64,000 nucleotides of DNA. Origin: JBBROS01 sp038229135. Lineage in GTDB: Bacteria > Pseudomonadota > Alphaproteobacteria > Acetobacterales > Acetobacteraceae. Below the pieces are notes generated by a model, which was not told where the DNA came from, searched no databases, and saw nothing but the letters and a program-made list of their open reading frames with translations. Of the stretch, positions 58,760 to 64,000 are shown one piece after another (within the stretch, counting starts at the first letter, position 1; every line of letters begins with the position of its first letter). The stretch covers positions 1 through 64,000 of the forward strand of contig JBBROS010000007.1 in NCBI GenBank assembly GCA_038229135.1, in the 5' to 3' direction. The position numbers and the translations under genes were made by a program.

Positions 58760-60511
58760 TCAGCCTCCGGCCTTGGCCATGGGCGAAGGCGCCGGCTCCA
58801 CCGGGGTCACCTTGTCTCCCCCACGCACGAAGGTGCCGCTTACGGACACCACCGCCTCGCCCTCCTGCACGCCGCTCCGCAGCTCGGCCCGCATGCCATC
58901 GCGCAGGCCCACCTGCACCGCGCGGGTCTCGACCACGCCGTTCAGCACCACCTGCACCACGGCGCCGCCAGGCTGGAACAATATGGCAGAGAGTGGCACC
59001 ACCACGCCCTCCCGCCGCGCGACCTCGACGGAGGCGCGGGCGAAGCTGCCGATGACGAGGTCGTCCGCGCCGTCCACGCTCACCCGCACGCGGCCGAGCC
59101 GGCTCGTGCGGCTGACTTCGGGGCTGACGAGCCTTACGGTGCCGCGCCGCGCGCCGCCCACCGTCTCGAGCGTGGCGCCCTGGCCGGTGCGGAGCCGCGC
59201 CAACTGCACCTCCGGCACGTCCGCCTCGAGCTCCACCGAACCATCCTGGATGATCCGGAACAGCGGGTCCCCGGCCCCGATCACCACGGCACCCACCCGG
59301 GCAACGCGGCGGCTGACCATGCCGGCCACGGGCGCCCGCACCTCGGTCCGCGCCACCCGCACCAGCAGCTCCTGCCGCTGCGCCTGGGCCAGGGCGCGGT
59401 CTGCCTCGGAGGCGAGCTGCGCATTCTGCATGCTGTCCAGCCGCGCCGCCGCCGTCTGCGCCGCCGCCTGGCGCTGCTCGAACACCTCGCGCGCCGCGTT
59501 CCCGTTGGCCAGCAGGTCCCGCGTGCGGGCCAGCGCCAGATCCACCTGGGCCTTGGTGGCCCGGGCCTCTGCGATGGCTGCGTGCGCCTGCGCCACGGCC
59601 GCCTCCGCCCGCCCGAGCTGGGCCGCATTCTGCGCCACCGTTGCGTCCAGCACATCCCGGTTCAGGCGGGCCAGCACCTGGCCGGCCACCACACGGTCGC
59701 CCTCCTCTGCCAGCACGGCAATGACCGCCAGCCCCTCGACCTGCGGGCTGACCAGCACCTCTTCACGCGGCACGAGCGTGCCCGTGAGCACGGCCCGCTC
59801 GGCGATGGAGCCGCGTGTGGCCTGCACGACGGTCACGCTCGGCGGCTTCGGCCCCGTCTGCGCCACAGCGTCGGGGGCGAATGCCGACTGCGCGAACAGC
59901 AGCGCCAACGCGAGCACCGCCGGGCGCAGGAACCGCCGGAGCAGCACCTGCAGCACGGGGCGGAACCGCGCCGCCGTCAAAGTCGGGTCCAGCATCTGGT
60001 GCACGCCCAGCCCATCCCCCATCGCCATGATCAGCTGGCATGCCGTCTCGAGGTCGAGCGCCGGGTCCACCAGCCCACGCTCCTGCCCCCGCCGCAGCGC
60101 GGCCACCACGTGGGACCGGGCCTCGACCATGTTGCGGTCGAACATGCCCCGGACCTCGGGGTTGCGCGCCGCCTCGGCCATCACCTCGGCACCCAGCGCC
60201 GCCGCGGGGCCGCCCAGGATCTGCTCGAGCTTGTCGATCCCGATGCTCGCCAGCGCTTCGACCGGGTCTTCGGCCATGGCCAGGCGCTCGAAGAACAGCG
60301 TGTGCTGCTGCCGCTCCGCCTCCGCGATCGCCGCGATGATGCTGACCTTGCTAGGGAAGTAGCGATACAGCGCCCCCGGGCTCATGCCCGCCTCGGTGCA
60401 GATCTGCTGCATCGAGGCGCCGTGGAACCCATCCCGCGCGAAGCAGGCCATCGCGGCATCGATGATGCGCTGCCGGGGGGCGGCGGTCGGGATGGGCTGA
60501 GGGGCGAGCAT
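58760..60511 (-). CDS. TetR regulator fused in frame to an RND periplasmic adaptor
   Basis: A single 583-residue open frame from ATG 60511. Residues ~14-60 are a TetR helix-turn-helix (RIIDAAMACFARDGFHGASM, then QQICTEAGMSPGALYRYFPS) and residues ~60-190 a TetR ligand domain. Residues ~221-583 are an HlyD/AcrA-type adaptor (lipoyl, hairpin and barrel parts; GTLVPREEVLVSPQVEGLAV, APVAGMVSRRVARVGAVVIG). Between them lies a signal-peptide-like stretch, RRFLRPAVLALALLFAQSAF with APDAVAQ. GTG 59947 could start a separate 395-residue secreted adaptor. The pump gene follows after one base. Confidence 0.85.
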   Translation of the reverse strand: MLAPQPIPTAAPRQRIIDAAMACFARDGFHGASMQQICTEAGMSPGALYRYFPSKVSIIAAIAEAERQQHTLFFERLAMAEDPVEALASIGIDKLEQILGGPAAALGAEVMAEAARNPEVRGMFDRNMVEARSHVVAALRRGQERGLVDPALDLETACQLIMAMGDGLGVHQMLDPTLTAARFRPVLQVLLRRFLRPAVLALALLFAQSAFAPDAVAQTGPKPPSVTVVQATRGSIAERAVLTGTLVPREEVLVSPQVEGLAVIAVLAEEGDRVVAGQVLARLNRDVLDATVAQNAAQLGRAEAAVAQAHAAIAEARATKAQVDLALARTRDLLANGNAAREVFEQRQAAAQTAAARLDSMQNAQLASEADRALAQAQRQELLVRVARTEVRAPVAGMVSRRVARVGAVVIGAGDPLFRIIQDGSVELEADVPEVQLARLRTGQGATLETVGGARRGTVRLVSPEVSRTSRLGRVRVSVDGADDLVIGSFARASVEVARREGVVVPLSAILFQPGGAVVQVVLNGVVETRAVQVGLRDGMRAELRSGVQEGEAVVSVSGTFVRGGDKVTPVEPAPSPMAKAGG

Positions 60512-60527
60512 TGTTCACCGGATGCGA

Positions 60528-60539
60528 ATGAACGTTCAT
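60528..60539. promoter_or_regulatory. Palindromic operator candidate upstream of the TetR start
   Basis: ATGAACGTTCAT is a perfect 12-bp palindrome 17 bases upstream of the TetR start codon and in the 103-bp gap to uvrB. Its TGAAC/GTTCA half-sites and position suit a TetR self-repression site. No binding is proven. Confidence 0.5.
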
Positions 60540-60614
60540 GTGCGCTGCTCCCATCCGAAGTCAAGCGCGTTGTGCACCCTGGACGCAGCACGCACATGTC
60601 GCCACCTTGGGCCT

Positions 60615-62828
60615 ATGTCCTCCACCCTCGCCCGCAAGCTCCAGGAAGCCGCCCCGGTCACGTTCCAGCAGGTCAAGCAGGGCGCCAAGCCCATGCAGAA
60701 GCCGCTGCGGGTGGTGAGCGAGTACGAGCCCGCGGGCGATCAGCCCACCGCCATTGCCGAACTGCTCCGCGGCGTGGGCGCGGACGAGCGGGACCAGGTG
60801 CTGCTGGGCGTCACCGGCTCCGGCAAGACCTTCACCATGGCCAAGGTGATCGAGGCCGCTCAGCGCCCGACCTTGATCCTGGCGCCCAACAAGACGCTCG
60901 CCGCACAGCTCTACGCCGAGATGAAAGGCTTTTTTCCGGACAACGCCGTCGAATACTTCGTCAGCTACTACGATTACTACCAGCCGGAAGCCTACGTGCC
61001 GCGGACGGACACCTACATCGAGAAGGACAGCCAGATCAACGAGGCCATTGACCGGATGCGCCACGCTGCCACGCAGAGCCTGCTGGAGCGTGGCGACGTC
61101 GTCATCGTCGCCTCCGTCAGCTGCATCTACGGCATCGGCTCCGTCGAGACCTATGGCCGGATGGTGGTGAAGCTCGAGGCCGGCGGCTCCATCGACCGCG
61201 ACACGCTGGCCCGCGCGCTCGTGGAGCTGCAATACCGCCGCAACGACGCCGCCTTCCAGCGGGGCACGTTCCGCATGCGCGGCGAGGTGGTCGACGTGTT
61301 CCCCAGCCACCTCGAGGACCGCGCCTGGCGCATCGCCCTCTTCGGCGACGAGGTGGAGGCCATCCGCGAGTTCGACCCGCTGACCGGCGAGGTCACGGCC
61401 ACGCTCGACCAGGTGAGCATCTACGCCAACAGCCACTATGTGACGCCACGCCCCACGCTCACCCAGGCCATCCGGGACATCAAAGTGGAGCTGCAGGACC
61501 GGCTCAAGCAGTTCACCGCCGAGGGCAAGTTGCTGGAGGCCGAACGCCTGCAGCAGCGCACGACCTTCGACATCGAGATGATGGAAACGACCGGCAGCTG
61601 CAAGTCGATCGAAAACTACTCGCGCTACCTGAGCGGCCGCAACACCGGCGAGCCGCCGCCCACTTTATTCGAATACCTGCCCGAGAACGCGATGCTGATC
61701 GTGGACGAAAGCCACGTGACGGTGCCGCAGATCGGCGGCATGGCGCGCGGGGACGCGGCCCGCAAGGGCGTGCTGAGCGAGTTCGGCTTCCGCCTCCCCT
61801 CCTGCCTCGACAATCGTCCGCTCCGCTTCGAGGAGTGGGAGGTCTTCCGCCCGCAGACCATCTTCGTGAGCGCCACGCCCGGCCCCTGGGAGCTCGAGCG
61901 CAGCGGTGGCGCCTTCGCCGAGCAGGTCATCCGCCCCACCGGCCTCATCGACCCGGTGACGGAGGTGCGCCCCGTGGAGCGCCAGGTCGACGACCTGCTG
62001 GCCGAGTGCCGCATCGTCATCGGCCGCGGCGGGCGCATCCTCGTCACCACGCTGACGAAGCGCATGGCCGAGGACCTGACGGAATACATGACCGAGAACG
62101 GCATCAAGGTCAGCTACCTGCACAGCGACGTGGATACGCTGGAGCGGATCGAGATCATCCGGGACCTGCGGCTGGGCGTGTATGACGTGCTGGTCGGCAT
62201 CAACCTGCTGCGGGAGGGCCTCGACATCCCGGAATGCGCGCTGGTGGCCATCCTGGACGCCGACAAGGAAGGCTTCCTCCGCAGCCAGACTAGCCTCGTG
62301 CAGACCATCGGCCGCGCCGCGCGCAACGTGGATGGCCGCGTGATCCTCTATGCCGACGTCATGACCAACAGCCTACGCTTCGCCATCGAGGAGACGGAGC
62401 GGCGCCGCACGAAGCAGAGCGCCTGGAACGTGGCGAACGGCATCACCCCCGTGAGCGTCCGCAGCAACATCGGCCAGGCGCTGCAAAGCGTGTTCGAGCA
62501 GGACTACGTGACGGTGGCGCCCGTGAAGGACGCGGGGGTCACGGACATGGTCGGCAAGGACCTCAAGACGTCGATCACCGACCTCGAGAAGCGCATGCGG
62601 GCGGCGGCGGCCGACCTCGAGTTCGAGACGGCGGCCCGGCTGCGCGACGAGATCAAGCGGCTCGAGGCGCTGGACCTCGGCCTGCCCGCGCCGCCCGCCC
62701 GCCCGGAGGCGTTCGGCAGCCGCAAGAAGGATCGTACCCCCGAGCCGCTCGGCCCCGGCGGCGGCGGCTACGATCCGGCCAAGATGAAGCGCGGGGGGCG
62801 CGGAAGGCCAACGCGGCGCGGCCCATGA
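60615..62828 (+). CDS. uvrB: Excinuclease ABC subunit B
   Basis: 737 residues from ATG 60615. Helicase motif I is GVTGSGKTFTMAK. The DNA-binding beta-hairpin segment YYDYYQPEAYVPRTDTYIEK is typical of UvrB, and the C-terminal UvrC-binding motif is DLEKRMRAAAADLEFETAAR. UvrB is the damage-verifying helicase of nucleotide excision repair. It is divergent from the TetR-adaptor gene. I could not find a standard alphaproteobacterial LexA site upstream. The stop codon lies in the first copy of a 20-bp tandem duplication. Confidence 0.97.
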   Translation: MSSTLARKLQEAAPVTFQQVKQGAKPMQKPLRVVSEYEPAGDQPTAIAELLRGVGADERDQVLLGVTGSGKTFTMAKVIEAAQRPTLILAPNKTLAAQLYAEMKGFFPDNAVEYFVSYYDYYQPEAYVPRTDTYIEKDSQINEAIDRMRHAATQSLLERGDVVIVASVSCIYGIGSVETYGRMVVKLEAGGSIDRDTLARALVELQYRRNDAAFQRGTFRMRGEVVDVFPSHLEDRAWRIALFGDEVEAIREFDPLTGEVTATLDQVSIYANSHYVTPRPTLTQAIRDIKVELQDRLKQFTAEGKLLEAERLQQRTTFDIEMMETTGSCKSIENYSRYLSGRNTGEPPPTLFEYLPENAMLIVDESHVTVPQIGGMARGDAARKGVLSEFGFRLPSCLDNRPLRFEEWEVFRPQTIFVSATPGPWELERSGGAFAEQVIRPTGLIDPVTEVRPVERQVDDLLAECRIVIGRGGRILVTTLTKRMAEDLTEYMTENGIKVSYLHSDVDTLERIEIIRDLRLGVYDVLVGINLLREGLDIPECALVAILDADKEGFLRSQTSLVQTIGRAARNVDGRVILYADVMTNSLRFAIEETERRRTKQSAWNVANGITPVSVRSNIGQALQSVFEQDYVTVAPVKDAGVTDMVGKDLKTSITDLEKRMRAAAADLEFETAARLRDEIKRLEALDLGLPAPPARPEAFGSRKKDRTPEPLGPGGGGYDPAKMKRGGRGRPTRRGP

Positions 62829-62860
62829 TGTCCCGGCGCCGCCCATGATGTCCCGGCGCG
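62821..62860 (+). repeat. 20-bp tandem duplication across the uvrB stop codon
   Basis: GCCCATGATGTCCCGGCGCC at 62821-62840 is repeated at 62841-62860 with a single change at the last base. The first copy contains the uvrB stop TGA (62826-62828). Confidence 0.9.
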
Positions 62861-62864
62861 GACC

Positions 62865-64000
62865 GTGATCCTAGCCCCCGCCGAAATGCGGGCGGAGGCG
62901 GGCGCCCCCATCGTCATCATCGGCGGCGGCGCGTGCGGCCTCGTGGCAGCCCTGGCGGTGCGCGAGGCCGGGCTGGACGCGCTGGTCGTCGAGCGGGACC
63001 GCACACCGTCGGGCTCCACCGCCCTCTCCTCCGGCCTGGTTCCGGCCGCCGGCACCACGGCGCAGGCCCGGCAGGGCATCGCGGACGACCCCGCTGCCTT
63101 CGCCGCCGACATCGTCGCCAAGGCCGGCCCGGGGGCCGACCCGGTGGGCGCGTCCCGTGCCGCCGCCGCAATCGGCCCGGCGCTCGACTGGCTCGAACGA
63201 CGCCACGCCATCCCGTTCCACGTGCTCGACGGCTTCCTCTACCCCGGCCACCGCACCCACCGCATGCACGCCGTGCCGGAGCGCACCGGCGCCGCCCTCA
63301 TGGCCCGGCTGCTTGCCGCCGCGGACGCAGCCGGCGTCACGATCCTCACGGAGGCCCGCGCCGCCGCGCTCTTCGCCGAGCACGGCCGCATCCACGGCCT
63401 CCGCATCGCGCGGCCCGACGGCACCATGGAGGACATCGAAGCCGGTGCCCTGATCCTCGCCTGCAACGGCTTCGGCGGCGCGCCCGACCTCGTCCGCGCC
63501 CACATCCCCGAAGCCGTCGACGCGCTCTGGTTCGGCCACCCCGGCAACCAGGGCGACGCGCTCCGTTGGGGTCAGGCCCTCGGCGCCGCCACCGCCGACC
63601 TCGGGGCTTGGCAGGGCCACGGCAACGTCGCCCACCCGCACGGCGCCCTCATCACCTGGGCCCTGCTCATGGAGGGCGGCATCCAGGTCAGCGCCCAGGG
63701 CGAGCGCTTCCACAATGAGCACGACGGCTACTCGGAAGCCGCCCTTCGCGTCCTGCGACAACCTGGCGGCACCGTTTGGACGGTGTTCGATGACAGGCTC
63801 CACACGCTCGGCCTCGGCTTCGAGGATTACCGCCAAGCGCACGACGCCGGCGCCATCCGCACCGCGCCGGACCTCCCCGCCCTCGCCGCCAACCTCGGCC
63901 TGACACAAGACACCCTGACCGCGACGCTCGCCGAAGCCGCTGACCTCGCGGCACGGCAGGGCATCGACCGCTTCGGCCGCAGGTTCACCGCCCAGGCCCT
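62865..64000 (+). CDS. FAD-dependent dehydrogenase, fumarate reductase/succinate dehydrogenase flavoprotein-like (partial)
   Basis: The frame is open from GTG 62865 (ATG 62886 is an alternative) to the right edge, about 378 residues so far. The N-terminal FAD-binding motif is IVIIGGGACGLVAALAVREA, followed by ERDRTPSGSTALSSGLVPAA, typical of flavoprotein subunits of the fumarate reductase/tricarballylate dehydrogenase group. A GGFGG-like ACNGFGGAPDLVRAH segment is also present. It probably oxidises or reduces a small organic acid or a steroid-like substrate; the rest of the protein lies outside the window. Confidence 0.85.
   Translation, partial: MILAPAEMRAEAGAPIVIIGGGACGLVAALAVREAGLDALVVERDRTPSGSTALSSGLVPAAGTTAQARQGIADDPAAFAADIVAKAGPGADPVGASRAAAAIGPALDWLERRHAIPFHVLDGFLYPGHRTHRMHAVPERTGAALMARLLAAADAAGVTILTEARAAALFAEHGRIHGLRIARPDGTMEDIEAGALILACNGFGGAPDLVRAHIPEAVDALWFGHPGNQGDALRWGQALGAATADLGAWQGHGNVAHPHGALITWALLMEGGIQVSAQGERFHNEHDGYSEAALRVLRQPGGTVWTVFDDRLHTLGLGFEDYRQAHDAGAIRTAPDLPALAANLGLTQDTLTATLAEAADLAARQGIDRFGRRFTAQA

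Noticed and set aside
60512..60614. LexA/SOS box upstream of uvrB.
   Set aside because: No GTTC-N7-GTTC or GAAC-N7-GAAC was found; the GAACGTTC palindrome fits a TetR site better.
1..64000. tRNA, rRNA, insertion sequence or prophage genes.
   Set aside because: No cloverleaf, ribosomal RNA, transposase or phage structural gene was recognised on either strand; small RNAs cannot be excluded by eye.

Overview
The window is 64 kb of chromosomal DNA of very high GC (sample lines counted by hand give about 70-75% G+C). It comes from an alphaproteobacterium, most likely a Rhodospirillales/Acetobacteraceae-type organism. The taxonomic call rests on gene order (DUF58-DUF4159 blocks, lysine 2,3-aminomutase next to efp, dnaB-alr-mlaE-mlaF-radA-cvpA-purF) and protein style. 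No tRNA, rRNA, CRISPR array, insertion sequence or prophage was seen.

Layout. 1-6583: end of a probable MoxR ATPase, then DUF58, BatA/DUF4159 and vWA/amidotransferase-like membrane proteins in an overlapping operon, a GFA-family protein and a TspO homologue. 6640-14658: LysE exporter; a leftward operon of diaminopropionate ammonia-lyase-like enzyme, EamA permease and alpha/beta hydrolase; a ClC protein; a PEP-CTERM protein; an OmpA lipoprotein; a UPF0114 and a TerC membrane protein. 14948-21689: a Tat-type solute-binding protein divergent from an esterase-713-like enzyme, then a sugar-acid cluster (IlvD/Edd dehydratase, SDR, FAH-family hydrolase) that fits a diketo-hydrolase route to pyruvate, and a SIMPL-domain protein. 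21658-28673: gluQRS, a decayed acyltransferase fragment, a carboxylesterase, an HNH protein, a hydrolase with rpmB, an MFS permease, and epmB-like kamA with efp.

28696-37660: inositol monophosphatase, then OmpA, MotA/TolQ-like, MotB/OmpA-like, ankyrin and BacA-like ABC genes that look like one cell-envelope unit, followed by mntR divergent from an OprB porin. 37739-46913: a long housekeeping run (dnaB, alr, mlaE, mlaF, radA, cvpA, purF, SDR) interrupted by a low-GC two-gene cassette of a small acidic protein and a HEPN-like protein. 46926-53448: MFS permease, a DUF3140 plus DUF5872-like/Rho-N pair, an epimerase, a family-5 solute-binding protein and a phosphodiesterase-like protein. 53449-64000: a low-GC gene remnant, a membrane-anchored ExeA-like ATPase, an RND pump whose adaptor is fused in frame to a TetR repressor, uvrB, and the start of an FAD-dependent dehydrogenase.

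The most unusual items are the low-GC HEPN-like cassette inside the dnaB-purF run, the TetR-adaptor fusion with a palindromic site beside its start codon, and a family of palindromic CCCTCTCCC/GGGAGAGGG repeats. One copy of that repeat is translated inside a hydrolase, and another supplies the ribosome-binding site and start codon of an OmpA gene.
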